A stretch of DNA of 64,000 nt from DASQMT01 sp963839615 (GTDB taxonomy: Bacteria; Actinomycetota; Thermoleophilia; Solirubrobacterales; Solirubrobacteraceae). The notes below the pieces were generated by a model. That model had not been told where the DNA came from. It was given only the letters and a program-made list of their open reading frames with translations, and made no database searches. The DNA is taken from the NCBI GenBank assembly GCA_963839615.1, contig CAWIVY010000002.1:248001-312000 (forward strand). The letters are read 5' to 3'. The position numbers and the translations under genes are program-made. Shown piece after piece: positions 33,308 through 42,822 of this stretch (positions are counted from its first letter, which is position 1; each line of letters begins with the position of its first letter).

Positions 33308-34432
33308 ATGACAGTCGACTCCGAGACCTATACACGCATACCCTCGCTGCCGCCGCCGCGCAAAAGCCGCGGTGAGGGCCCGAGGAGCCCGCTGCCCAGC
33401 CGCATGCCCGCGCATCGGCGGCTGCTGATCGCGGGACCCGTCGTGGCCCTGGTGTCGATGTTCGCCGCTGTGCTCACTACCGACTCGGTAGGGCTGCCGC
33501 TGCGGGATCCCGACCACGTCGCGGGCCGGCGCCTCGCGATGCTCCTCGGCCTCGTCGCGGTGCTGATCCTCCTCGACGTCGTGGTCCGCGCCCGGCTTCG
33601 CTCGCGCACCGGCAGGCCGTCGCGCGCGGCGATCGCGAGCGTCTGGCGCGAGCGCTGGACCCTGCCGCGGGGAGTCGCCGTGGGCACCGCGCTGGTCAGC
33701 TTCTACGTGACCTACCTGGCGTACCGCAATCTCAAGAGCGTGGTCCCGCTGGTCCGGCCGGGCGACCTCTTCGACCAGCAGCTGGCCGACTTCGACCGCA
33801 GCCTGTTCGGCGGGCACGATCCAGCGGCGCTGCTGCACGAGCTGATCGGCACCGGTGTCCAGGCCCACTTCATGTCGGGCGCGTACATGATCTTCTTCGC
33901 CTTCATCCCGGGCACGCTCGCGTTCGCCCTGGTCTTCGCCCGCAACCTGCAGCCCGGCCTCTTCTACGTGACCGCGCAGTCGTTCAACTGGCTGCTCGCC
34001 GCGGGCAGCTACTTCCTGCTGCCCTCGCTGGGGCCCGTCTACCTCGAGCCGGGTGAGTTCGCCGACCTGCCGACCACGGCGATCAGCCAGCTGCAGGACC
34101 TGCTGTTCGAACAGCGCGTCGAGTTCCTGCGCGACCCGCTGGACGTCGCGGCGCAGAGCATCGGCGCCTTCTCCTCGCTGCACGTGTCGTTCTTCTTCAC
34201 CGCTGCGCTGACGGCGCACCTGCTCGGACTCCCGCGGTGGCTGCGGATCGCGGCCTGGTTCCTGCTCGCCCTGACGATCGCGGCCACGATCTACCTCGGC
34301 TGGCACTACGTCGTCGACGACATCGCCGGTATCGCGATCGGCGCGCTCGCGATCGTGCTCGCCCGCGCCCTCACCGGCCTCGACGTGGGTACCGCGCGAA
34401 GGCTGGTCCGGTCGGGGAGCACGCCGACGTGA
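33308..34432 (+). CDS. PAP2 / Aur1-like membrane enzyme, copy 1
   Basis: The ATG at 33308 gives 374 aa; an ATG at 33239 would add 23 residues. A charged cytoplasmic start is followed by six or so membrane segments. 'SLGPVYLEPGEF', 'FSSLHVSFFFTAAL' (S-x-x-H) and 'YLGWHYVVDDIAG' (catalytic His and Asp) place it in the inositolphosphorylceramide-synthase-like branch of PAP2. Likely role: transfer or removal of a phospho-headgroup in a membrane lipid. It overlaps its tandem copy by 4 bases (GTGA). Confidence 0.82.
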   Translation: MTVDSETYTRIPSLPPPRKSRGEGPRSPLPSRMPAHRRLLIAGPVVALVSMFAAVLTTDSVGLPLRDPDHVAGRRLAMLLGLVAVLILLDVVVRARLRSRTGRPSRAAIASVWRERWTLPRGVAVGTALVSFYVTYLAYRNLKSVVPLVRPGDLFDQQLADFDRSLFGGHDPAALLHELIGTGVQAHFMSGAYMIFFAFIPGTLAFALVFARNLQPGLFYVTAQSFNWLLAAGSYFLLPSLGPVYLEPGEFADLPTTAISQLQDLLFEQRVEFLRDPLDVAAQSIGAFSSLHVSFFFTAALTAHLLGLPRWLRIAAWFLLALTIAATIYLGWHYVVDDIAGIAIGALAIVLARALTGLDVGTARRLVRSGSTPT

Positions 34433-35541
34433 CGCGCTGGCGCGCGACCGTGGCCGGCCCGGCCGTGGCCGTCGCGACCGTCGTCGCGGCGGTGCTCGTG
34501 ACCGACGAGGTCGGCCTGCCGCTGCGCGACCCCGACCACGTGGCCGCGCTGTACCTGGCCTTGGTGGGGTTGGGGGTGGTGTTGCTCGTGGGGCTCGACA
34601 TCTTGCTGCGGGCCCGGCGTCTCGCGGGGGTGTTTCCGCCGTCGCGAGCCGCGCTTCAGCGCGTCCGGCGCGAGCGCTGGACCGCGCGCCGGGCGTTCAG
34701 CGTCGCGGTCGCGGTGATCGGCTTCTACCTCACCTACATGGCCTACCGCAACCTGAAGAGCGTGGTCCCGCTGTTCAGGCCGGGGGAGCTGTTCGACCCC
34801 CAGCTGGCCGATCTGGATCGCACCCTGTTCGGCGGGCACGATCCTGCCGCGCTGCTGCACTCGCTACTCGGCACCGGGCCCCAGACGCACTTCCTGTCGG
34901 CGGCGTATGTGGCCTTCATCGTCTTCCTGCCGCTCACCATCGGCCTCGCGCTGGTCTTCTCGCACGATCTGCGGGCGGGGCTGCTCTACACGACGGCCCA
35001 GTCGATCAACTGGGTGCTGGGCGCTGCGAGCTACTTCCTGGTGCCTTCGCTGGGACCCATCTACGCCTATCCGGGCGACTTCGCCGAGCTCCCCGTATCG
35101 GAGGTCACGCGCCTGCAGGACATCCTGCTCGACCAGCGGCTCGATTTCCTGCGCGACCCGGCGAGCGGTACGCCGCAGAGCATCGCGGGCTTCGCGTCGC
35201 TGCACATCTCGATGAGCTTCACCGCGGCGCTCGCGGCCCAGTTCCTGGGAGCGAGCCGATCGCTGAGGATCGGGTTGTGGATCTGGTTCGCCGTGACGCT
35301 GGCCAACACGGTCTACCTCGGCTGGCACTACGTCCTCGACGACGTGGGCGGTGTGATCCTCGGCGCGATGGCATTGGTCATGGCCGCGGCCATGACCGGC
35401 GTCGACCTGCGCAAGGGGCGCGCGCGCCGGCGGGAGACCGTCTCCTTCGCCGAATGGGACGACGGACCTATGGACCCGCGGGTGCCCGAGCCCGCGACCC
35501 CGGCGGTCGCACGGTCGGAACGGGAAACGGCCAGCGGGTAG
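34429..35541 (+). CDS. PAP2 / Aur1-like membrane enzyme, copy 2 (tandem paralog)
   Basis: The GTG at 34429 overlaps the stop of copy 1, with GGGGAG 9 bases upstream. The 370-aa protein closely follows copy 1 over its whole length ('GLPLRDPDHV', 'YRNLKSVVPLFRPGELFDPQ', 'LFGGHDPAALLHSLLGTG'), with motifs 'FASLHISMSFTAAL' and 'YLGWHYVLDDVGG' intact. This is a clear tandem duplication with both copies apparently active. The C-terminal tail is charged and soluble. Confidence 0.85.
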   Translation: MTRWRATVAGPAVAVATVVAAVLVTDEVGLPLRDPDHVAALYLALVGLGVVLLVGLDILLRARRLAGVFPPSRAALQRVRRERWTARRAFSVAVAVIGFYLTYMAYRNLKSVVPLFRPGELFDPQLADLDRTLFGGHDPAALLHSLLGTGPQTHFLSAAYVAFIVFLPLTIGLALVFSHDLRAGLLYTTAQSINWVLGAASYFLVPSLGPIYAYPGDFAELPVSEVTRLQDILLDQRLDFLRDPASGTPQSIAGFASLHISMSFTAALAAQFLGASRSLRIGLWIWFAVTLANTVYLGWHYVLDDVGGVILGAMALVMAAAMTGVDLRKGRARRRETVSFAEWDDGPMDPRVPEPATPAVARSERETASG

Positions 35542-35544
35542 GGA

Positions 35545-36636
35545 TCACTCGACGACGAGCAGGAGCTCCGAGCCGCCGCGAAGGTCGGCGACGCGTTGCG
35601 CCTCGGCCTCGATGTCCTTGCGGGCGACCCGTCCGAGCTTCTCCACGGTGACCTCCGTCTTCCTGCCCTTGGCCTTGACCCGCCAGAGGGCGACGAGCCT
35701 GCCGTTCGACAGCACCACGCCCGGGCTCGCGACCGGCCGGAACAGCCGCTTGCGAAGCTCGGCCTCGGGGGCGAGCAGCGGCCGGTTCGCCCGCTGCAGA
35801 TACGGGTCGCCGGGTGGGATGAGACGGACGCCCCGGGCCTCCGGCGGCGACGCGAGCTCCTTCAGGTCCGCGCTCAGCGCCCAGGCCTTGCGCCGGCCGA
35901 CCGACACGTCCGCGAGGTCGCCTTCGACCTGTGCCCAGAGGCGCTTGGCGTGCGGCTTCGCGACGCCGGTCCAGGCGGCGAAGTCGCCGGCGTCGGCCGG
36001 CCCGTAGAAGCGCAGGAAGCGCTTGACGGCGTCGGCGGCCGCCGGGCTGCGGCCAGGCTTGCCGAGCACGTACCGGCGCTGCGAGTCGAGCCGCGCCCCG
36101 GCCTTCACGCCCGCGTAGCGCCACAGCATCGGCGCGACATGATGGCTCTTGCAGCCCTTGCACCAGGGCATCAGGTCCGCGCCGACACGCCCCCGGAGCT
36201 CCTCGTGGAGCTCGTTCTTGCTCAGCGCGCGCCCTCCGCGCAGCGCGCCCTTCGTCGCCTCGGCGACCTCGTCGAGCGCATCGGTGGCACGGAAGCCCTT
36301 CTCGGCCGCCAGCCGACGCACCTGCTCACCGAGCTGGGCGGTCAGCTCGTCGTCGTCGTTGGCGATGAGCGCCCGGCCGAAGAGCGCGAGATCGCCGGGC
36401 GCGAGCGCGTGGATCGCTCCCCGCACGATGTGCGCAACCACCAGGTCGCCGCCGTCGGCCGCTGCGTCGTACCGCTCCCGGGTGACGTCCTGATGGCGCG
36501 CCGCGAGTGCGAGCAGCGCCGCGCCCCGCGCGAAGTCGGAGACCGGGCAGGCCGCCGCCTCGGCGAGGGTTCGCGCGTCCCGCCTCGCCAGCCCGGAGCG
36601 GGCGAGCCGGAAGCCAAGGACTTGCTCGGCGTCCAC
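35545..36636 (-). CDS. Winged-helix DNA-binding domain protein (AlkZ-like, HTH_42)
   Basis: The 363-aa protein fits PF06224. 'QVLGFRLARSGLARR' opens it, 'LVVAHIVRGAIHALAPGDLALFGRAL' is the conserved core, and 'RFLRFYGPADAGDFAAWTGVAK' forms one of the winged-helix units. Studied members (AlkZ, YcaQ) are DNA glycosylases that remove bulky alkyl or crosslinked bases, some giving self-resistance to DNA-damaging antibiotics. Cys residues in 'WCKGCKSHH' could hold a metal. It converges with the PAP2 pair. Confidence 0.82.
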   Translation of the reverse strand: MDAEQVLGFRLARSGLARRDARTLAEAAACPVSDFARGAALLALAARHQDVTRERYDAAADGGDLVVAHIVRGAIHALAPGDLALFGRALIANDDDELTAQLGEQVRRLAAEKGFRATDALDEVAEATKGALRGGRALSKNELHEELRGRVGADLMPWCKGCKSHHVAPMLWRYAGVKAGARLDSQRRYVLGKPGRSPAAADAVKRFLRFYGPADAGDFAAWTGVAKPHAKRLWAQVEGDLADVSVGRRKAWALSADLKELASPPEARGVRLIPPGDPYLQRANRPLLAPEAELRKRLFRPVASPGVVLSNGRLVALWRVKAKGRKTEVTVEKLGRVARKDIEAEAQRVADLRGGSELLLVVE

Positions 36637-36680
36637 GCGCCCGAGGCTACCGGCGCGCGCCGCGACGACACCCGCCGGGG

Positions 36681-38141
36681 CTACGTGGTGACGGTCTCGC
36701 AGCCCGTCGGGGCCGGGTCCGCCGCATCTATGCGGGCGATGTCGGCCAGGCCGTCGGGTGCGCCGCCGTCGCAGTCGATCTGAGCGTCGACCTCGCCTTC
36801 CTTGGCGAACAGGGTGTCGTTGCCTGCGAGCCCTTGGAGGATGTCGGCCCCGAGCCCACCGGTCAGCCGGTTCGCGGCCGCGCTGCCGATCAGCGTGTCC
36901 GCGCCCTTGCCGCCGATGAGGTGCTCGACGGTCGTGCCCACGTTGTCACGCGCGCCCGGGAGCCCGTCGATGGTGCCTCCGTCGTCCGCCACGTTGTCGA
37001 TGTCGAGCGTCACGGGCTGCGCCGCGGTCCTGCCGGCGTAGGTCGCGGTGTCGGCGCCGCCGCCCCCGGTGAGAGTGTCGGCGCCGGCGCCGCCGTTCAG
37101 CGTGTCGGTCTGGTTGCCCCCGTCGAGGATGTCGGTCCCATTCCCTCCGGTCAGGCTGTCGTTGCCATCCTCCCCGGCCAGATCATCGGCGCCGTTGCCC
37201 GCTGTGAGCCGGTCGTTGCCCGTGTCTCCGGCAAGCGTCGTGGGAATCGCCGTCGACACCACCACGACGTCGTTCCCCGGTCCCGCGTCGAGACTGCTTC
37301 GCAGGACCCCCGCGGAGGGGCACCGGACCTCGTTGACGCTCAGCGTCTGGCAGCCGGCCCCCGGCGTCACCGGCGCACCGGTGTCGCTCAGCGTGTAGAA
37401 GCCACCGGCCACAGCGGGGAGCTTCACGTTGTTGGCGACGGACCCGGCGGCGGCGACGTAGCTCAGCGTGCCACCCGCGACGTCTGCCTGACCTGCGGTC
37501 GTGGTCGTCGCGCCGGCGTTGTTCCGCGGCGTGGGGTTGGCGAGATCGAAGTCTGCGGCGCTGTCGTTCGTGTCATCGGCCGCCTGCAGCAGCGTCGGGC
37601 TCGTGCCGCCCGAGATGTCGCGCAGCGCGCTCGACCCGGTGACCAGGCCGCCCGCGGGGTTGAAGGGCGCGCCCGTGCCGACGCTCGACCCCGAGTAGCT
37701 CCCCCACGAGACGCAGTCCACGACGGTGAGCGGCGATGGACGGATGAAGCAGACCTTGCCGCCCGCCGCGGGGATCACGGGCGTGATCGTGAGGTCGGGA
37801 GTGACGCCGAAGAAGCTCGCGGCCGCAGCGGTCGCGATCAGGATCGAGGACTGGTTCGCGGGGTTGGCGACGTTCGCCGGGAAGGTGAACGTGTTGATCA
37901 CCGCGCCGGCCGAGTCGTACACGACGATCTGCTTGCCCCCGACGATGTTCTGCCCGGACGCGTACATCTGCAACTCCACGAACTGGGCCGAGGGCTGCCC
38001 GTTCGCCCCGGCGAACACCTCGCGGATCTTCATGAAGTGATGGTTGGCCGAGGCGGGGGCCGCCGCCGCGAGCAGCCACACCAGCGCGAGCAGGCCGCCG
38101 AACAGGATCGTGCGCGGTGGTGGCACCGCTCTCGGTCGCAC
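36681..38141 (-). CDS. Secreted protein with RTX (hemolysin-type) calcium-binding repeats
   Basis: The 486-aa protein starts with a Sec signal ('ILFGGLLALVWLLAAAAPASA'). Residues about 35-230 resemble a lamin-tail-type surface domain ('EVFAGANGQPSAQFVELQMY', 'ADFDLANPTPRNNA'). The C-terminal half carries RTX nonapeptides of the form GGxGxDxLx ('GGNGTDILDGGNQTDTLNGG', 'GGKGADTLIG', 'GGLGADILQGLAGNDTL'), which fold into calcium-filled beta rolls. It ends with a Cys pair ('DCDG...CETV'). Expected on the cell surface or released. No secretion genes are adjacent. Confidence 0.85.
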   Translation of the reverse strand: MRPRAVPPPRTILFGGLLALVWLLAAAAPASANHHFMKIREVFAGANGQPSAQFVELQMYASGQNIVGGKQIVVYDSAGAVINTFTFPANVANPANQSSILIATAAAASFFGVTPDLTITPVIPAAGGKVCFIRPSPLTVVDCVSWGSYSGSSVGTGAPFNPAGGLVTGSSALRDISGGTSPTLLQAADDTNDSAADFDLANPTPRNNAGATTTTAGQADVAGGTLSYVAAAGSVANNVKLPAVAGGFYTLSDTGAPVTPGAGCQTLSVNEVRCPSAGVLRSSLDAGPGNDVVVVSTAIPTTLAGDTGNDRLTAGNGADDLAGEDGNDSLTGGNGTDILDGGNQTDTLNGGAGADTLTGGGGADTATYAGRTAAQPVTLDIDNVADDGGTIDGLPGARDNVGTTVEHLIGGKGADTLIGSAAANRLTGGLGADILQGLAGNDTLFAKEGEVDAQIDCDGGAPDGLADIARIDAADPAPTGCETVTT

Positions 38142-38244
38142 GGGGCGAGCCTACGCTCACCCGAGCGTCCTGTCACCGGTCGCGACGCATCTTGGCGCGC
38201 GATGATCAGGGCGTCGTGCTCCGCGGCGGGAGTAGCATCGCGCG

Positions 38245-38994
38245 ATGGGTCTGCTCAGCTGGCTCAACCGCAGCGGCGACGAGATTCTCAGTCCGGCGAT
38301 CGTCGACCCCGGCTTCAAGCGCGCCGATCGCGCGTTGGAGCTGGGCGCGGCCGCCGGCGCGACCGTCGTCGGCATCGAGCAGAAGCTCGACGACGGGACG
38401 GTGACGCGCTTCCTCGCGGTCGCGGTGCCGACGGCGAGCGGAACCCGCATAGGCGGCGTCCAGGTCATGCACGGACCGGCGCACGTGCTCGCGCGCCTGC
38501 GACTGGGCGTGGAGTTGCTCGTGCGCCACAGCGACGGCGACGCGGTGGTGCTCGACTGGCCGGCGATGTGCGCGCTGTGGGGCGTGGCCGACGAGCCCGC
38601 GCAGAAGCGCCGTCGCAAGCCGCCTGGGAACGGCGTGACGGACAAGGCCGTCGACTGGGCCGACCAGCGCCGGCTCAAGAAGTGGACGCCGGGGCGCGCG
38701 ACGATCACAGGCCTCAGCCGGCGCGACGGCCTCATCGGTCAGACGCTGAGCTTCGACGTCGCACTGCGGCTCGAAGACGGGGGCCAAGCCGTCGCCGGCA
38801 ACGCCGCGATCCCGTTCTACGCCGCCTGGCTCGCTGCGCCCGGTGCCGAGGTCCCTGTCGCCATCGACCCCGGGGACCGGGCGAAGGCCGTCGTCGACTG
38901 GGCTGCCGCTGCCAACGCGCCGAGCCGGTCACCAGGGCGGCTGGACGATCCGCCGCCGGACGGCGGCGCGGCCGCGCTCCTCGCGGCAGGTTGA
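38245..38994 (+). CDS. Hypothetical protein (249 aa)
   Basis: I do not recognise this protein. It has a small alpha/beta start ('LLSWLNRSGDEILSPAIVDP'), a strand-rich middle ('GATVVGIEQKLDDGTVTRFLAVAV') and a second region repeating the theme ('GLIGQTLSFDVALRLEDGGQAVAG'). The C-terminus is Pro/Gly-rich and probably disordered. No signal peptide or membrane helix. It lies upstream of the leader-bearing helical protein but 138 bases away, so operon membership is uncertain. Confidence 0.7.
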   Translation: MGLLSWLNRSGDEILSPAIVDPGFKRADRALELGAAAGATVVGIEQKLDDGTVTRFLAVAVPTASGTRIGGVQVMHGPAHVLARLRLGVELLVRHSDGDAVVLDWPAMCALWGVADEPAQKRRRKPPGNGVTDKAVDWADQRRLKKWTPGRATITGLSRRDGLIGQTLSFDVALRLEDGGQAVAGNAAIPFYAAWLAAPGAEVPVAIDPGDRAKAVVDWAAAANAPSRSPGRLDDPPPDGGAAALLAAG

Positions 38995-39131
38995 CCCGCG
39001 CGCCAGCGTGCCTGCCGCCCGGTGCGGCGAAGCCTCGAGCCTGCGCGTAGCGCCTTCGCGGGTAGACTTACGGGCAGAGTTCGATCTGGCGATTGACAGG
39101 CGGCGGCGGAACGGATTCCCTCGTCAGCACG

Positions 39132-40958
39132 ATGCCGCAACGCCTCCTCGCCGCCTCGCGCCGTCGCGATCTCGACGAGGTCGCCGAGCCCCCCGTCCGC
39201 GAGGCCACGTCCGAGCCTCTCGCCGGCGAGGCCGGGGAGCTCGCGTTCAAGTCGGTGCACCCGTCCGTCGGACGGCAGCTCCTGATGCAGCTCCAGGCCG
39301 GCCACGGCAACGCCTACGTCAGCCGCATGGCGGCACTCACCGCGGCGCCCGGAGCCGGGATCGCCCGGTACAAGGACCGCGACACCGCCGCCGAGAGCGT
39401 GGGCGCTGATCCGCAAGCCGCCGTCGCGATCGCCGGGAAGGGCAAGCGCGCGTACGAGCTCGGCGACAAGGGCTACACGGACAAGGCGCTCGAGGCGCTG
39501 CCGGAGATCGCCGGCGGGGTGTTCGCGTCCGAGCAGACCCAGAACCAGCTGCTGTACTCGGTTCAGCCGGCCTTCGCTGACCTCAACCGCACCGTCCGCT
39601 GGATGAAGGCCAAGGCCCAGCGGGCGGGGGACAACTCCGATACGAGCTTCGGCGGTATCGCGGACCGCGCCAAGGCCGATCAGGCGGGGTGGATAGCCGC
39701 GGGGGACCGGCTCACCGAGGCCGGAGCCACCGAGGAACGCCTGTGCAAGGAGTTCAACGCCGGCATCCCGCGAGCGAACCGCGTCTTCGTCTCGCTCTCG
39801 AAGCTCGACGGGATGATCGGGCTGCTCGGGGTGAGCGACCCGAAGTCGATGGTCACGGCGGTCGTGGGCAGCCTGCGCGAGGCGGTTCCCGTGGTCGAGG
39901 CGCTCAAGGCCACAGGAAAGGCGGCGGAGAAGAAGACGGTCCCGGCAGCCACGGACTCCGCGACGCAGGCCGCCACCGATGTGACCAGCGCCCAGGAGGA
40001 GATGGGCAACGCGTGGATCGGCGTGCAGGAGACGCTCGAGCTCGACCGGGCGGCCGCGGTGCTCAAGGAGGGCGAGGCGGACGAGAAGGAGCTGGCGGCG
40101 ATCCAGAAGGACATCGCCCTGATGCGCAACGCCGGCAAGGCGATCGACGCCTCGATGGCCGTCATGGGCGTCGGCATCACCGGGAAGACCGAGGGCGGCG
40201 GGCTGCGCGGCGCCCTCTCGGGCGGCGGCAAGAGCCTCGACGACGCCGGCGAGTGGAGCGGCAGCAGCATTCCCGGAGGGCTCAAGGAGGCGGGCAAGGG
40301 CATCGGCGACGCGATGGGGCTGGAGATCCCGACCAGCGCCAGCGGGATCCTCGAGACCGCGGCCAAGCTCTACCATTACAAGGAGCTCGAGCGGATCCGC
40401 TTCCACCTGGCAGTCCTCAACGAGCACGCCGCCGCGCACAGGAAGGTCGCCGAGAAGCTCGGCATCCTCAAGAAGCTCAGGGACTTCGACAAGGCCTTCA
40501 AGGACTTCGAGCGCAGCCAGACCGCGCTGCTGAACGCTCTCGCCGCCCGCCAGGAGGCGTACGTCACGTTCGGCCAGCAGCTCGACGAGACCGCCGCGAA
40601 GTCCGTGCCCGGCGAGGCGCCGGGAAGGGGCAAGGAGCGCTTCACCACGGTGATGGCGGTGACCGCCCTCGCGCGCGAGGTGCTCGTCATGGCCGCCGGC
40701 GCGGAGGAGGGCCTGGGCACCGGCCCGGACGCGAGGGCCTCGGACAAGCTCCAGGTCGAGTTCAACAAGCTGTGGGACATCAACGGCTGGTCATCGCACT
40801 ACAAGAACGACTCCAAGGCACTCGGCATCGCGCTCAAGCAGCTGCGCGACTTCGACGCGCGGATGGAGGCCGTCCGCGGCGCGCTCGGTGAGATCGACAC
40901 CGCCGCCAGCGAGCTGCTCGGCCCGATGGTGGGCGGCAAGCAGCACGCGATGTACTGA
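39132..40958 (+). CDS. Large alpha-helical protein with leader-like motif, possible pore-forming toxin
   Basis: From the ATG at 39132 the product has 608 aa; a TTG at 39093 could add 13. A polar start is followed by 'LLMQLQAGHGNAYVSRM' (residues 50-66), a looser version of the 'LQRGAGN' leader. The rest is almost all long helices rich in Ala, Glu, Lys and Leu, with a hydrophobic, Gly-rich break near residues 340-400 ('AIDASMAVMGVGITG', 'SGSSIPGGLKEAGKG'). Long helical bundles with one hydrophobic insertion are the design of alpha pore-forming toxins (ClyA, Hbl, XaxA). This is structural inference; no sequence family was recognised. No signal peptide. Confidence 0.6.
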   Translation: MPQRLLAASRRRDLDEVAEPPVREATSEPLAGEAGELAFKSVHPSVGRQLLMQLQAGHGNAYVSRMAALTAAPGAGIARYKDRDTAAESVGADPQAAVAIAGKGKRAYELGDKGYTDKALEALPEIAGGVFASEQTQNQLLYSVQPAFADLNRTVRWMKAKAQRAGDNSDTSFGGIADRAKADQAGWIAAGDRLTEAGATEERLCKEFNAGIPRANRVFVSLSKLDGMIGLLGVSDPKSMVTAVVGSLREAVPVVEALKATGKAAEKKTVPAATDSATQAATDVTSAQEEMGNAWIGVQETLELDRAAAVLKEGEADEKELAAIQKDIALMRNAGKAIDASMAVMGVGITGKTEGGGLRGALSGGGKSLDDAGEWSGSSIPGGLKEAGKGIGDAMGLEIPTSASGILETAAKLYHYKELERIRFHLAVLNEHAAAHRKVAEKLGILKKLRDFDKAFKDFERSQTALLNALAARQEAYVTFGQQLDETAAKSVPGEAPGRGKERFTTVMAVTALAREVLVMAAGAEEGLGTGPDARASDKLQVEFNKLWDINGWSSHYKNDSKALGIALKQLRDFDARMEAVRGALGEIDTAASELLGPMVGGKQHAMY

Positions 40959-41160
40959 CGATCAGAACTTCCGCGTCCACACGCGCGACATTGCGGGTAT
41001 AGGCGCCCCAAGTGCTCGAACTCCTCGACGCCGCCAAGGGGTGCGAAATGCGTACGATACGGGCCCGGACGCGCTGTGGGGGCGCGTCTGAAAGTCCATG
41101 TGACGCGGCGTCATCATGAACGGCGGGCGCCGACCGAACTCGACAGCGGAGGGGGTTCCA
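40959..41160. promoter_or_regulatory. Leader region of the oligopeptide transporter operon
   Basis: This 200-base gap holds two dyads: GACGCGC/GCGCGTC (41068-41074 and 41082-41088, 7-base loop) and TGACG-CGG-CGTCA (41101-41113). A TACGAT box near 41053 resembles a -10 element. GGAGGGGG at 41148-41155 is the ribosome binding site for the binding-protein gene. The second dyad, in the untranslated leader, could be an operator. Confidence 0.45.
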
Positions 41161-42807
41161 ATGTCCCGCACGAGCGATGACGTCGGCACGCTGGTCGGCG
41201 ACTACGTTTCGCATCGCATCGACCGGCGCGACTTCCTGCAGCGTTCGTTCGCGCTCGGCCTTTCCGTGAGCGCGGCGGGCAGCCTCCTTGCCGGGTGCGG
41301 TGGCGGGGACGGCGGCGAGGACACGGCGGAGAAGGTCAAGACGGGGCTCCTGCGCCTGCACCTCGACGAAGACATCCAGAACCTCGACCCGGGGATCCAG
41401 CCCGGGCACGCCGACGGCAACGTCGCAGGCAACATCTTCCAGAACCTCGTCAGCTTCAAGCCGGGGACGTACGACGAGGTGAACGAGCTCGCCGAGAGCT
41501 GGCAAGGCTCGGAGGACGGGCTCCGCTGGGACTTCACCCTCAAGAAGGGCATCCAGTTCCACGGCGATTACGGCGAGGTGACCGCAGAGGACGTGAAGTT
41601 CTCGTTCGAGCGCATCGCCGGCCTGACGAAGCCGAAGCTCGATTCGGCGTACGCGGGCGACTGGGCGGCGCTGAAGGAGGTCAAGGTCAAGGACAAATAC
41701 AGCGGCACCGTCGTCCTGAAGGAACCGTTTGCGCCGCTCATGACGACGACGATCCCGCAACAGGCGGGTGAGATCGTCTCGAAGAAGGCGGTCGAGGAGC
41801 TCGGCGAGAAGTTCGGCACGAAGCCCGTCGGGACGGGCCCCTACGAGTTCGTCGAGTGGAAGCGCAAGCAGCACGTCTCGCTCAAGCGGTTCGCGAAGAA
41901 CGAAGCCGTCGTCGACTTCGCCGATCCCCCGCCCTGGGAGAAGATCGACTTCGTCGTCATCGAGGAGGACAACCCCACGATGATCGCCCTCGAGACCGAC
42001 GAGCTCGACTTCGCCGTCCTGCCGACGAACGCGATCGACCGGATCAAGGACGACGGCCAGTTCGACGTGACGAGCAAGACGACCGTGAACTACAACTGGA
42101 TCGGGATCAACGTCCTGCACGAGAACCTGAAGGACAAGAACGTCCGCCTCGCGATCCGCTACGGGGTCGACGTACCGTCGATCATCGAGGCGGCGTTCGA
42201 CGGCCGTTGGGAGCAGGCGACGGCGATCCTCCCGCCGGGGATGCCGATCGGCTATTGGGAGGACGCGCCGAAGTACGAACGCGACGTCGAGAAGGCGAAG
42301 CAGTACCTCGCCGACGCGGGCGCCGAAGGCCTGGAGCTGGTGATGAACGTCGGGAGCGACGAGCCGGGTTCGGAGACCGTGGCCGAGATCGTGCAGGCGA
42401 ACCTGACCGAGGTCGGTTTCAAGATCAAGGTGGAGGCGCAGGAGGGCGGAACGTTCGGCGAGGCGACGAAGGAGGCGAACGAGAAGCGGCAGCTCTTCTA
42501 CACGGGCTTCACGTCGAACCCCGACCCGTCGTGGTCGACCGTCTGGTTCACATGTGACCAGGTGAACGTCTGGAACTGGATGTCGTGGTGCAACAAGGAG
42601 TACAGCCGGCTCGACAAGGAGGCCGCGCGCACCCTCGATGACTCCAAGCGGCACGAGATGTACCTCCAGATGCAGCAGCTCATGGACGAGGACGTCGTGG
42701 CCATCTGGGTCGCCTGGCCGACGGAGTTCTTCGCTACCAAGAAGGGGATCAAGCCCTCGCTCGCCCCCGACGGGGACTACGACGCCTGGTCGTTCACGCC
42801 CGCCTAG
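41161..42807 (+). CDS. Oligopeptide ABC transporter substrate-binding protein (SBP family 5), Tat lipoprotein
   Basis: The ATG at 41161 follows GGAGGGGG. The 548-aa protein has a twin-arginine signal ('RRDFLQRSFALGLSVSAAG') that ends in the lipobox 'LLAGC', so it is exported folded and lipid-anchored. The mature part shows SBP_bac_5 markers: 'NLDPGIQPGHADGNVAGNIF', 'WDFTLKKGIQFHGDYGEVTAEDVKFSFERI' in parts, 'GTGPYEFVEWKRKQH' and 'NVRLAIRYGVDVPSII'. It captures peptides, or possibly glycosides or other amides, for the permeases that follow in the same operon. Confidence 0.93.
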   Translation: MSRTSDDVGTLVGDYVSHRIDRRDFLQRSFALGLSVSAAGSLLAGCGGGDGGEDTAEKVKTGLLRLHLDEDIQNLDPGIQPGHADGNVAGNIFQNLVSFKPGTYDEVNELAESWQGSEDGLRWDFTLKKGIQFHGDYGEVTAEDVKFSFERIAGLTKPKLDSAYAGDWAALKEVKVKDKYSGTVVLKEPFAPLMTTTIPQQAGEIVSKKAVEELGEKFGTKPVGTGPYEFVEWKRKQHVSLKRFAKNEAVVDFADPPPWEKIDFVVIEEDNPTMIALETDELDFAVLPTNAIDRIKDDGQFDVTSKTTVNYNWIGINVLHENLKDKNVRLAIRYGVDVPSIIEAAFDGRWEQATAILPPGMPIGYWEDAPKYERDVEKAKQYLADAGAEGLELVMNVGSDEPGSETVAEIVQANLTEVGFKIKVEAQEGGTFGEATKEANEKRQLFYTGFTSNPDPSWSTVWFTCDQVNVWNWMSWCNKEYSRLDKEAARTLDDSKRHEMYLQMQQLMDEDVVAIWVAWPTEFFATKKGIKPSLAPDGDYDAWSFTPA

Positions 42808-42822
42808 ACCGCGAAGCGAGCA

